Source: Firmicutes bacterium UBA3553 (lineage in GTDB: Bacteria; Bacillota; Clostridia; Tissierellales; Sedimentibacteraceae). From it: 20,149 nt of DNA. The notes beneath the pieces were generated by a model that worked only from the letters and a program-made list of their open reading frames with translations, searched no databases and had not been told where the DNA came from. Position numbers and translations under genes: made by a program. Positions within the stretch are counted from its first letter, which is position 1. Each line of letters opens with the position of its first letter. The stretch is taken from NCBI GenBank assembly GCA_002381185.1, contig DFOA01000064.1:169684-189832 (forward strand), written 5' to 3'. Below, one piece after another: positions 1-7,260 of this stretch.

Positions 1-1
1 A

Positions 2-226
2 AGAGGTGCCGGAGTGCATGAAGCAGAAAAGTTTTTCGGGATTTCAATTCAACCGGAGAAGGATGTTATACTTATACTGGCAAAATGTGAAGATAAAAAG
101 CAGATAATGCACGCAATAAGAAATGAAGTTGGACTGAACAAGGAAGGAAGAGGTTTATCCTTCTCAATTCCTGTAGAAGATGTGTGCGGAATTGTTCATA
201 TGAACTTGGATTTTAAAGACAAATAA
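2..226 (+). CDS. P-II family nitrogen regulator-like protein, 3' end only (5' truncated by window edge)
   Basis: The reading frame is open from the left edge and ends with TAA at 224-226, so only the C-terminal 74 residues or so are visible. The residues GAGVHEAEKFFGISIQPEKD and a later EGRGLSFSIPVEDVCGI segment match the C-terminal part of the clostridial P-II-like family (ferredoxin-like fold, small trimeric regulators). A GTG at 14 could be read as a start, but the family similarity continues upstream of it, so I treat the gene as partial. Canonical GlnB/GlnK proteins sense 2-oxoglutarate and ATP/ADP and control ammonium transport or nitrogen enzymes. The T-loop and any partner gene lie outside the window, so the specific target cannot be given. 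A terminator follows directly. Family call is fairly sure; function is open. Confidence 0.75.
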   Translation, partial: RGAGVHEAEKFFGISIQPEKDVILILAKCEDKKQIMHAIRNEVGLNKEGRGLSFSIPVEDVCGIVHMNLDFKDK

Positions 227-232
227 AGTCAT

Positions 233-260
233 AACCCTGTTTTTCAGGGTTTTTTTTTTA
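233..260 (+). terminator. Rho-independent terminator after the P-II-like gene
   Basis: A 7-bp stem AACCCTG (233-239) / CAGGGTT (245-251) closes a five-T loop and runs into an uninterrupted tract of ten T residues (250-259). It lies 7 bases after the TAA stop codon and isolates this gene from the protease gene downstream. Confidence 0.9.
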
Positions 261-449
261 TTTTCCTTATGTTTATTTTTTAGTTTAAATTAAGAAATTA
301 ATGGTAATATAATATTATAAAAATAAAAATTATTATAAAATAAGTTTTAAATCATCACAATTTTATCACAATAAGCGGGTACTATTAAAACATAAACATA
401 CTTAATAAATATTAAACACTAACATATAACTATATAGGAGGAAAATATT

Positions 450-1697
450 ATGGATGATAATGAAAAAAATATGTTTAATGAAAACAGTGAAAAAAACGCC
501 AATTATTATGGCGGATATAGCAGCGGATATAATGGCATAAATTTTGTTATGCCGGAGCTTGAACAACCTAAGAAGAAGAAAAGTAAAAGAAAGGCATTTT
601 TCGGATATGTTGCGGTAGCATTGGTCGCTGCTTTGATTGGAGGATTGTCAGGAGGATATCTGGTAACAAGCAGAATTAATATTCCAAGCAATGAACCGTC
701 GGCCCTTACAGCTCAGAATGTGAATATAAATTTAACAGATGATGTATATTTTGCTGTGGCTGTAGCAGAAAAGGCTCAAAAAACAGTTGTGGGAATTACA
801 ACAGAAATAGTTCAGCAATATAACACCTTTTTTGGACCTCAAACCCAAAGAGGTCAAAGTATGGGCTCAGGGTTTATAATCGATTCTAATGGATATATAG
901 TTACAAATTCTCACGTTATCGGAGACGGAAAATATGAAAAAATAACAGTTTCATTAATTGACGGGTCTACTGAAGTTGGTGAAGTTTTGTGGTATGATAC
1001 AACATTGGATCTGGCAATAGTTAAAATCAACAGAACAGGATTACCGACAGTGGAATTTGGTGATTCTGATGAATTAAAAGTCGGTGAACCGGCTGTTGCA
1101 ATAGGTAATCCTATGACATTAGACCTGGAAAGAACAGTTACACAGGGTATTATCAGCGGTTTAAACAGATCAGTTGCATTTGAAAACGGAACAGTAATAG
1201 AACCTTTGATTCAAACAGATGCGTCAATAAATTCAGGCAACAGCGGCGGACCTTTATTTAATGCTAAAGGGCAGGTAATAGGAATTAACACGGCTAAAAT
1301 GAGTACTGCGGAAGGTCTTGGTTTTTCAATACCTATTAATACAGCTAAGCCGATTGTTGATCAAATATTAAAAGACGGTAAACTTTCTACTGTATATGTA
1401 GGAGTTAAGGGAGTAGATGTCGAAACTTATGAAACTGCTTTAGGAATTGATGTTGCTGCGGAATATGGAGTTGTTATCATTGAAACAACAAACAATTCTC
1501 CCGCTGCCGAGGCAGGATTAAAACCTGGTGACGTTATTACAGCGATAGACGGTGATAAAATAAAGAGCATGTCTGATTTAAAGAGAAATTTATATGAATA
1601 TAAAGAAAATGATAATGCTGAGATTACAATAATGAGAAATGGTCAAGAGCAGAAAGTAACAATGACATTAAAGAACAAGCCGGCGGATTATCAATAA
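450..1697 (+). CDS. HtrA/DegP-type S1C serine protease, membrane-anchored, with one PDZ domain
   Basis: This 415-residue protein is a complete Gram-positive HtrA-like protease. Residues 1-40 are a cytoplasmic Asn/Gly/Tyr-rich tail, 41-48 a Lys/Arg cluster, and about 49-72 a single membrane anchor, which places the catalytic domain outside the membrane. The trypsin-like domain spans about 100-310 with the triad visible as His155 (TNSHVI), Asp187 (LDLAIVKI) and Ser265 (GNSGGPL). A PDZ domain covers about 316-408 (GLKPGDVITAIDG). HtrA proteins degrade or refold misfolded envelope and secreted proteins. The start is fixed by AGGAGG at 437-442, 7 bases before the ATG. The gene appears monocistronic, between terminators at 233-260 and 1732-1767. 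No CtsR- or CssR-like operator was recognised upstream. Which paralogue (htrA, htrB, yyxA-like) cannot be told from sequence alone. Confidence 0.95.
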   Translation: MDDNEKNMFNENSEKNANYYGGYSSGYNGINFVMPELEQPKKKKSKRKAFFGYVAVALVAALIGGLSGGYLVTSRINIPSNEPSALTAQNVNINLTDDVYFAVAVAEKAQKTVVGITTEIVQQYNTFFGPQTQRGQSMGSGFIIDSNGYIVTNSHVIGDGKYEKITVSLIDGSTEVGEVLWYDTTLDLAIVKINRTGLPTVEFGDSDELKVGEPAVAIGNPMTLDLERTVTQGIISGLNRSVAFENGTVIEPLIQTDASINSGNSGGPLFNAKGQVIGINTAKMSTAEGLGFSIPINTAKPIVDQILKDGKLSTVYVGVKGVDVETYETALGIDVAAEYGVVIIETTNNSPAAEAGLKPGDVITAIDGDKIKSMSDLKRNLYEYKENDNAEITIMRNGQEQKVTMTLKNKPADYQ

Positions 1698-1731
1698 CTT
1701 TAATAAATAAAATACGAATACTCTCCAATTT

Positions 1732-1767
1732 AAAAAAACATGAGCAATATTACGCTCATGTTTTTTT
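1732..1767. terminator. Bidirectional intrinsic terminator between the protease gene and the zinc operon
   Basis: A perfect 14-bp stem (1732-1745 pairs with 1754-1767; core ACATGAGC/GCTCATGT) with an 8-base loop. The stem base is A7 on one side and T7 on the other, so both strands produce a hairpin followed by a U-tract. It sits between two convergent genes and ends transcription of both. Its right end overlaps the stop codon (TAA on minus, 1766-1768) of the last zinc-operon gene. Confidence 0.92.
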
Positions 1768-2623
1768 AATAAGGAAAAATGTAGCCCCGTACTTCTTCGG
1801 CTGGAGTTATCTTTGTGACAGTAACCTGTGGTTCATCCTGTCCATTGTATTGCCCTTTATGAAGCACTCCCTCAACCGTGACCCATTGTTCCGATTCTAA
1901 TTCAGACACTTTATCGTATTTACACAATATGCCCATGGGAGCTAAATCAGCAGCACAGCAGACCATGGCAAGCCTAGCCGGAACGAACTCATTTTCACTA
2001 AGATATTCCTGATCCATAAAAACAAAACCTGTCATAGTGATAGTATATCCCTCATATTTATCTATATTAGAATATATCTCAATTATCCAGGGATAAAAGT
2101 CATCAGCTCCTATAGTTATTTTTTTATTTTCTTCATCCAGCCCCTCAGGTATACCTTGATCATAAGGGGATTCGGCAATAGGTAAGGACGATGTGTTTTC
2201 GCCATCGTCTTTCGTGTCAGAATATGAATCAGACGAATACCCTGAATTCGGATCAGTGGAAGGTGACTGTTTAGGTGTACTGCTGCCGGCGGAATTTTGT
2301 ACAAATGCACCTGCTCCGGCATAGCCGGCTGCAACATCTGTAACATTCAGCGTACTGTGAGGCAGAAGCAGAAACAGAACCGGAATCACAAGGACAAAGC
2401 AATGTGCTGACCGTATAAGGTGCTGAGGTTTAAATAGCCTTCTAAGTCCGGCAAACGCCCAGATTGTTGAGAGAATTGCCGAAAAAATAAGATAAGGCTC
2501 CATCCTCGGTGTAACATAAAACAAATAATTACCACTCTTAAGCAGATAAATAATGAGCGACGTAAAGGCAAAATTACATAGTATCTCCAAAAATATTTGA
2601 GAGTTAAAAGCTTTAGCCTGCAT
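1766..2623 (-). CDS. TIGR03943/DUF1980-family putative permease partner subunit (YcgQ-like)
   Basis: This 285-residue protein matches the family always found beside COG0701/DUF318 permeases (ycgQ/ycgR in Bacillus subtilis). Two to three hydrophobic segments occupy about residues 12-27, 42-60 and 74-88. A low-complexity Ser/Pro/Asp linker covers about 108-165. The conserved C-terminal domain runs from about 170 to 285, with a Val-Cys-Cys motif (221-223), Cys234 and a terminal RGYIFPY. The cysteines could bind metal, but that is inference. The ATG at 2621-2623 is preceded by GGGAGGT (minus strand, 2630-2637), which overlaps the end of the upstream permease gene; the two genes are separated by one base. 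As the last gene of the Zur-type operon it probably works with that permease in metal handling. The transported substrate of this pair is not established. Confidence 0.85.
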   Translation of the reverse strand: MQAKAFNSQIFLEILCNFAFTSLIIYLLKSGNYLFYVTPRMEPYLIFSAILSTIWAFAGLRRLFKPQHLIRSAHCFVLVIPVLFLLLPHSTLNVTDVAAGYAGAGAFVQNSAGSSTPKQSPSTDPNSGYSSDSYSDTKDDGENTSSLPIAESPYDQGIPEGLDEENKKITIGADDFYPWIIEIYSNIDKYEGYTITMTGFVFMDQEYLSENEFVPARLAMVCCAADLAPMGILCKYDKVSELESEQWVTVEGVLHKGQYNGQDEPQVTVTKITPAEEVRGYIFPY

Positions 2624-2624
2624 A

Positions 2625-4211
2625 TCACATACCTCCCAGCTTTGTAAACAAAAATACAGCTAAAAAACAAACTGTAAATGTTGTAAATAGCAATCTTCCT
2701 ATAAAGCCCCTTGAAAAACCCGAGGACAGCATCATTATATTCTTGATATCCATCATGGGACCAAAAACCAAAAATCCCATGATGGCTCCCATCGGAAATT
2801 GGTTTAAAAAGCTTCGTGCTACTACAGCATCTGAGGACGAACATAGAGAGAGGGCGAATGCCATAATCATCATAATAAGTATTGATATTACCATGGCGGT
2901 GCCGCTTTGAGCAGAGATGAAAGAGCCGGTGCCGACAACCTGAAGCAGGGAAGAAATAAATATTCCTATAATCAAGTATTTTCCGACGTCGAAAAATTCT
3001 GCCTGTGAATGGCGCAGGAACAATCCGAGTTTTCCCTTCAATGTGGTAACTGATTCCGTATCTTCATAACAGCCGCAGCTGCACATCACTACATTCGTCA
3101 TGCCTCCGTTCAGGATACTTTTTTTTACCGGTTTAAGTTCAAAAGAAAACCCTATAATAACCGATGAAATTATACCTATGCATATACGGCTCAAAACAAC
3201 TGACATGTCTCCGCTGAAGGCATAGTAAGTAGATAAAATTGCCACAGGATTTATAATGGGACTGATAATCATAAATGTTACCGCTGCAGACATAGGCACT
3301 CCCTTTTTTACGAGGCTGCGAAAAATGGGGATTGAAGCACAGTCGCACACAGGTAGAAAAAAGCCCCCTACTATTGCTGCGAGTATTCCCAGGCTCGGAG
3401 ATTTTGGGAACCTCCGTTCTATGACTTCCTTAGGAACAAAAATCTGTATGAACGATGAAAGGAGAACACCAATCATCAAAAATGGCAGTGCTTGAAGCAG
3501 TATGCCTAAAAACACATTTATTACGGTATTTACCGGAATACTTGCCAGCTCCAAAAATGGCTTTACGGCAAGATGGAGAAAAGTTATTGCCAGTATTGCC
3601 AATAAAAACATTGCCACAGGCTGTCTCTCATGACGAAATAAGTGCTCGTACAGTCCATCATATGATTTGAAATCGCAGACATAGATATCCGGATTCAATT
3701 CTCTCATAATTTTTCTTATTCTTTTAAAGGCCGAAGCAGAGTGTTTGTTGCGTATAACAGCTATATCGCTGTTTGATATTTGCTCCGGTAAGGCTGCACC
3801 TGTTCTTCCCAGGAGACCTTCTATATGTTCTCCGTCTGAAATGTTAATAACTTTGTGTATTCCACATAATTTCCTTATAGAAGATCCAAGGAGCAGGTCT
3901 TGCAGCTGTGAAAAAGGAACTGTTCCGTTCCATTCAATCCATATTTCATCAAACTGGTTTTCAGTTATGGTTTTACTGAGTTTCTCCTGAATCATGTCGG
4001 GCTGTTGTTCAAGGTCCTTTTTCATGAAAGAGATGCTGGTGAAGCTGCTGCATGAACTGTAAAATTCCTCATCTCCCGATTCAAATTGTACAATCAGGAT
4101 TTCTAAATCACTCCAATCCGGCTTGTTTAGAAGATTATTAAGGAATGTCGTTTTTCCCGCATCCAAGAATCCGGTCACAACATAAACAGGTATTTTAGTT
4201 TTAAAGTTCAT
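2625..4211 (-). CDS. Fusion protein: CobW-like P-loop GTPase domain plus DUF318/COG0701 permease
   Basis: This 528-residue protein joins two families. Residues about 7-195 resemble a COG0523/CobW GTPase with an intact Walker A (GFLDAGKTT, 14-22). The usual metal motif CxCC is absent from the expected place (SSCSSF around 52-57) and the switch motif IEPSG is replaced by IEWNGT (92-97). Residues about 198-528 are a multi-helix permease (about 8 membrane segments) with the family signatures PVCDCASIP (287-295), SPIINPVA (317-324) and LCSSSDAVVA (456-465), plus an exposed CSCGC cluster (377-381). The ATG shares its A with the stop codon of the upstream GTPase gene (TAATG), implying translational coupling. 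I infer nucleotide-gated or chaperone-coupled metal movement across the membrane. Direction and substrate are unknown. The single uninterrupted frame argues against an assembly artefact. Confidence 0.85.
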   Translation of the reverse strand: MNFKTKIPVYVVTGFLDAGKTTFLNNLLNKPDWSDLEILIVQFESGDEEFYSSCSSFTSISFMKKDLEQQPDMIQEKLSKTITENQFDEIWIEWNGTVPFSQLQDLLLGSSIRKLCGIHKVINISDGEHIEGLLGRTGAALPEQISNSDIAVIRNKHSASAFKRIRKIMRELNPDIYVCDFKSYDGLYEHLFRHERQPVAMFLLAILAITFLHLAVKPFLELASIPVNTVINVFLGILLQALPFLMIGVLLSSFIQIFVPKEVIERRFPKSPSLGILAAIVGGFFLPVCDCASIPIFRSLVKKGVPMSAAVTFMIISPIINPVAILSTYYAFSGDMSVVLSRICIGIISSVIIGFSFELKPVKKSILNGGMTNVVMCSCGCYEDTESVTTLKGKLGLFLRHSQAEFFDVGKYLIIGIFISSLLQVVGTGSFISAQSGTAMVISILIMMIMAFALSLCSSSDAVVARSFLNQFPMGAIMGFLVFGPMMDIKNIMMLSSGFSRGFIGRLLFTTFTVCFLAVFLFTKLGGM

Positions 4212-5161
4212 TACAGTTCACCATTAAACACAGATACCAGCTCCTGCCGGTTCAGTCTGCTTCCTATGATGCACAGCATATCCCCTGAGGTGCTGCAGGC
4301 TGTTATACTCATATCTCCGGGCACATACTGCAAATTCATATATCCGTCAGTTCCATGCAAAATACCCTTCATACGCAAGATTTTTTCTCCATACAGCCGT
4401 TCTATTTTCTTTATGCGTTCTGTAAGCTCGTCCCGTGTAAAAGTGCGATTTGCGCGGATTGTTATTGTGTCGAACACTTCATGGGCAGAATGCCCTTGTT
4501 TGTGTCTATGTCCTAAGCCGTGATTGTGAAAACGTCCTTTAGCTCTGTTGAGGGTTTTATATTCCAGTCGAACATGGTTAGAAAGTATAATTTCATCGAT
4601 GCTTATCTCATCCCAGGGCTTTGACAATATAGGTGCTTTAGTATTTAAACCCTTTATCAGCTTTAACGCAGCTTCGGTTTTATGAGGATATTCATTTGTC
4701 CGGCTTAGAATAACAACATCAGCATTTTCAATTTGATCCTGAAAGAATTCCCCGAAATTGTCCAGATATTTTCTGCAGCAATTTACATCCACAACTGTAA
4801 TTTTTGTTTTAACCTTTGCTAACTCCTGGATTCTGCGATCCAGGCACATCTTGTATATATCCGACAGCTTTCCTACTCCGGAAGGTTCGATGATAATTTT
4901 ATCAGGATGGAATTTTTCCAACAGATCACTGACAGAATTTACAAAATCACCGGAAATGCTGCAGCAGATGCACCCCGAATTCAATTCCATTACTTCTATG
5001 TCGGAATCTCTCATCAGTGCCGCATCCACACTTATTTCTCCAAAATCATTTTCAATAAGAGCAACATTGCTTTTTTGAAAGTTCTCATTAAGAAGCTTGC
5101 GTATCAAGGTGGTTTTTCCCGCACCTAAAAATCCTGAAATTATATATATTTCTGCAGCCAT
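4211..5161 (-). CDS. COG0523/CobW-family GTPase, predicted zinc metallochaperone
   Basis: This 316-residue G3E-type GTPase has Walker A GFLGAGKTT (10-18), the family metal-binding motif GCICCS (63-68, Cys64/66/67), switch sequence IEPSG (91-95), and a His-rich stretch at 212-227 (seven His in 16 residues) before the CobW C-terminal domain. COG0523 proteins in Zur regulons (YciC/ZagA, ZNG1-like) deliver zinc to client enzymes when zinc is scarce. The expected guanine-specificity motif NKxD is degenerate here (SRTN, 153-156), so nucleotide preference may differ. I chose the ATG at 5159-5161 because AAGGAG sits 6 bases upstream; an ATG 27 bases earlier lacks a ribosome site. The gene follows the Zur-like gene by 41 bases and overlaps the GTPase-permease fusion by one base. 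Cobalt or another metal is possible, but the ZnuABC context favours zinc. Confidence 0.9.
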   Translation of the reverse strand: MAAEIYIISGFLGAGKTTLIRKLLNENFQKSNVALIENDFGEISVDAALMRDSDIEVMELNSGCICCSISGDFVNSVSDLLEKFHPDKIIIEPSGVGKLSDIYKMCLDRRIQELAKVKTKITVVDVNCCRKYLDNFGEFFQDQIENADVVILSRTNEYPHKTEAALKLIKGLNTKAPILSKPWDEISIDEIILSNHVRLEYKTLNRAKGRFHNHGLGHRHKQGHSAHEVFDTITIRANRTFTRDELTERIKKIERLYGEKILRMKGILHGTDGYMNLQYVPGDMSITACSTSGDMLCIIGSRLNRQELVSVFNGEL

Positions 5162-5202
5162 AACAGTCTCCTTCATAATTTTATTCAATGGATCATGTAC
5201 AA

Positions 5203-5625
5203 TTACTTTTTATGGGAACAGTCTCTGCATATTCCGTAAACTTCAAGATTATGTCCGATAACATGAAAATCATCATCCTCAAGCTTGGGAACAAATTTTT
5301 CCATTGGACAGTTATCCATGGGTATAATTTTATGACAGCTCATGCACACGGCATAATGTTTATGTTTAAAACGGTTTAGTTCATAAACGGCCATATCGCT
5401 GTTCATAACCGAAATCTTGTTTACTATGCCTTTATTAACAAACAGTTCCAGTATACGGTAAACTGTAGAGAGCCATATATTATCTCCTTTTTTTTCAATT
5501 TCTGAGCATATATTCATTGCACTTAATGGTTTTTCAGCGTGCTCCAAGACAGATATGACAGCTTCCCGGGTCTTGGTCTTTTTTAAGCCTTCAAACCATT
5601 TTTCTTGATTATTTTCCAACTGCAT
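5203..5625 (-). CDS. zur: Fur-family metalloregulator, probably Zur (zinc uptake repressor)
   Basis: This roughly 140-residue protein has the Fur-family layout: an N-terminal winged helix (KKTKTREAVISVL, then LSTVYRILELFVNKGIV) and a C-terminal dimer/metal domain beginning HKHYAVCMSC. The two CxxC pairs that hold structural zinc are present (Cys94/Cys97 and Cys133/Cys136 counted from the ATG at 5625), along with several His candidates for the sensory site. Placement inside a znuACB operon supports Zur rather than Fur or PerR; metal specificity is inference. It probably represses its own operon through the palindrome at 8301-8331. The start is uncertain. A GTG at 5643 is directly fused to its Shine-Dalgarno. 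The ATG at 5625 has AAAAGGGAG only two bases away. A TTG at 5619 would have ideal spacing (8 bases). Confidence 0.88.
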   Translation of the reverse strand: MQLENNQEKWFEGLKKTKTREAVISVLEHAEKPLSAMNICSEIEKKGDNIWLSTVYRILELFVNKGIVNKISVMNSDMAVYELNRFKHKHYAVCMSCHKIIPMDNCPMEKFVPKLEDDDFHVIGHNLEVYGICRDCSHKK

Positions 5626-5668
5626 CACTCCCTTTTCAATCACTCCCTTATTTTATCTAATAATATAA

Positions 5669-6496
5669 TCAAATCTTGCGTTTTGTCAACATAATCATTG
5701 ATGTAATACCTTTAATGCTTAAAATTACCACAAGGCATATAACACCTATGAGGACAATAGTACCTCCGGGCTTCAGTCGTTCGTAATATGAGACATATAA
5801 CCCTGAAATCATAAAAAAAACAGCAAAACAGACTGAATATATAACAGTTTGCTTATAACTTTTTCCAAACTGCATTGCGCATGCCACTGGTATTACCATA
5901 AGGGATGATACTATAAGGGCTCCAACAGTACGGGCAGCCACAGATACTGTTACAGCAGTGAGTATGGTGAAAATAAAGTTTATGGTTTTGACCGGGATAC
6001 CTGCAAGGCGGGCAGATCTTTCATCCAGAGCAATATAAAACAGTTCTTTATACAGAAGGAAAAATGTCAGTATTACCGCACTGCTGATGAGGACTACCAA
6101 TGACATTTCGAAGTTGCTTATGGCAACGATGCTTCCAAACAGGAAGCTGTTGAAATTGGCTGAACTTTTAACAAAACCCGACAAAACACCTGCCAATCCC
6201 ACACCTGCCGACATCATAATTGCTATGGACATTTCGGCATACTTTGGAATTTTTTTGCGTATTGCTTCTATTCCCAGAGCTGCTATTATACAGGCGGCCA
6301 CGGAACCAAGTATGGGATTGATACTCATCACAAGCCCTGCGGCTACACCTGCCAGAGACGTGTGAGACAGTGCGTCTCCAATCATGGAAAGACGTTTTAA
6401 TACTACGATTATACCCACGCATGGGATAATAACCGCAAGAAGGATTCCAACAACAAATGCACGCCTCATAAAGTCATATTCAAGAATTGATGCCAT
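5669..6496 (-). CDS. znuB: Zinc ABC transporter permease ZnuB
   Basis: This protein of about 275 residues has the ABC-3 family membrane topology (about 8 hydrophobic segments) and family signatures near the N-terminus (FVVGILLAVIIPCVGIIVVL, GDALSHTSLAGVA) and in the middle (ERSARLAGIPV). It forms the membrane channel for zinc brought by ZnuA and powered by ZnuC. I chose the ATG at 6494-6496 because AGGAG lies 9 bases before it. An in-frame ATG at 6505 abuts the same Shine-Dalgarno and could not use it. The start lies inside the 3' end of znuC (overlap about 17 bases), indicating coupled translation. Manganese or iron homologues share the fold; zinc is inferred from the operon. Confidence 0.92.
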   Translation of the reverse strand: MASILEYDFMRRAFVVGILLAVIIPCVGIIVVLKRLSMIGDALSHTSLAGVAAGLVMSINPILGSVAACIIAALGIEAIRKKIPKYAEMSIAIMMSAGVGLAGVLSGFVKSSANFNSFLFGSIVAISNFEMSLVVLISSAVILTFFLLYKELFYIALDERSARLAGIPVKTINFIFTILTAVTVSVAARTVGALIVSSLMVIPVACAMQFGKSYKQTVIYSVCFAVFFMISGLYVSYYERLKPGGTIVLIGVICLVVILSIKGITSMIMLTKRKI

Positions 6497-7250
6497 GCGT
6501 ATCATCTCCTCTCTGTATCACATGAATATTTTGCAGCGGATGCTTATGCTTGTGGGAAAGCTCTTCTGCGATCTGTTCTTTGCCAAGTTCCATAAGGGAA
6601 CCTTCCTCCAGGCACAGGACCCTTGACACATAGTTAGAAGCCCTGCTGATATCGTGAGTAACCATAACTATTGTAAGGCCGGTTTCACGATTCAAAGAAG
6701 ACAGCAATTCGTAAAGAGACTCTACAGTTCTGGCATCCACTCCAGTCGTAGGTTCATCCAGAATCATTATCTCAGGATCATTTACAAGCACACGTGCCAG
6801 CATTACACGCTGCCGCTGACCGCCCGAAAGCTCACTAATCATGCGTTTAGAGTATGCTCCCATTTCTACAAGTTCAAGGGCTTGTTGCGCCTTGTCACGG
6901 TGTTTCTTTTTAGGGAAACGCATCAGTCCGATTTGTGAAAAGAGATTTGCCGTTACTATTTCTTCTGCGGTTGCAGGAAAACTGTCTGCTGACTGCAAGC
7001 CTGACTGAGGTACATATCCGATTTTCGGCCAGTCTTTGAATTTTGATACATCCTGATTGAAAATCCTGATACAACCATCGGTAGGGGCAAGTTCGCCCAA
7101 TATTAATTTCATTAAGGTACTTTTGCCGGTCCCGTTAGAACCAATAACAGCAACAAAGTCCCCTTTATAAACTGAGAAGCCGATTTTTGTAAAAATCGGC
7201 TCATTTCCGTAACTAAAGCTTAAATTTTCGGCTTCTATTGCATTATGCAT
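6480..7250 (-). CDS. znuC: Zinc ABC transporter ATP-binding protein ZnuC
   Basis: This 256-residue ABC ATPase carries Walker A GSNGTGKST (37-45), Q-loop Gln82, signature LSGGQ (141-145), Walker B with LDEPTTGVD (164-172) and switch His199. It powers metal import through ZnuB on the cytoplasmic face. A short His-rich tail (HKHKH, 233-237) is unusual in ABC ATPases in general but has been noted in zinc-type ones. The ATG at 7248-7250 has GGAGGG five bases upstream, directly after the znuA stop codon (gap of 10 bases). Confidence 0.94.
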   Translation of the reverse strand: MHNAIEAENLSFSYGNEPIFTKIGFSVYKGDFVAVIGSNGTGKSTLMKLILGELAPTDGCIRIFNQDVSKFKDWPKIGYVPQSGLQSADSFPATAEEIVTANLFSQIGLMRFPKKKHRDKAQQALELVEMGAYSKRMISELSGGQRQRVMLARVLVNDPEIMILDEPTTGVDARTVESLYELLSSLNRETGLTIVMVTHDISRASNYVSRVLCLEEGSLMELGKEQIAEELSHKHKHPLQNIHVIQRGDDTHGINS

Positions 7251-7260
7251 TATGCCCTCC

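Noticed and set aside
261..449. Sigma-A promoter or CtsR operator before the HtrA-like gene
   Set aside because: Several TATAAT-like hexamers occur in this AT-rich stretch, but none has a convincing -35 box, and no GGTCAAA repeats for CtsR are present.
2386..2844. 152-codon minus-strand frame overlapping the permease and DUF1980 genes
   Set aside because: It overlaps two convincing genes in another frame and resembles neither a known family nor a normal composition.
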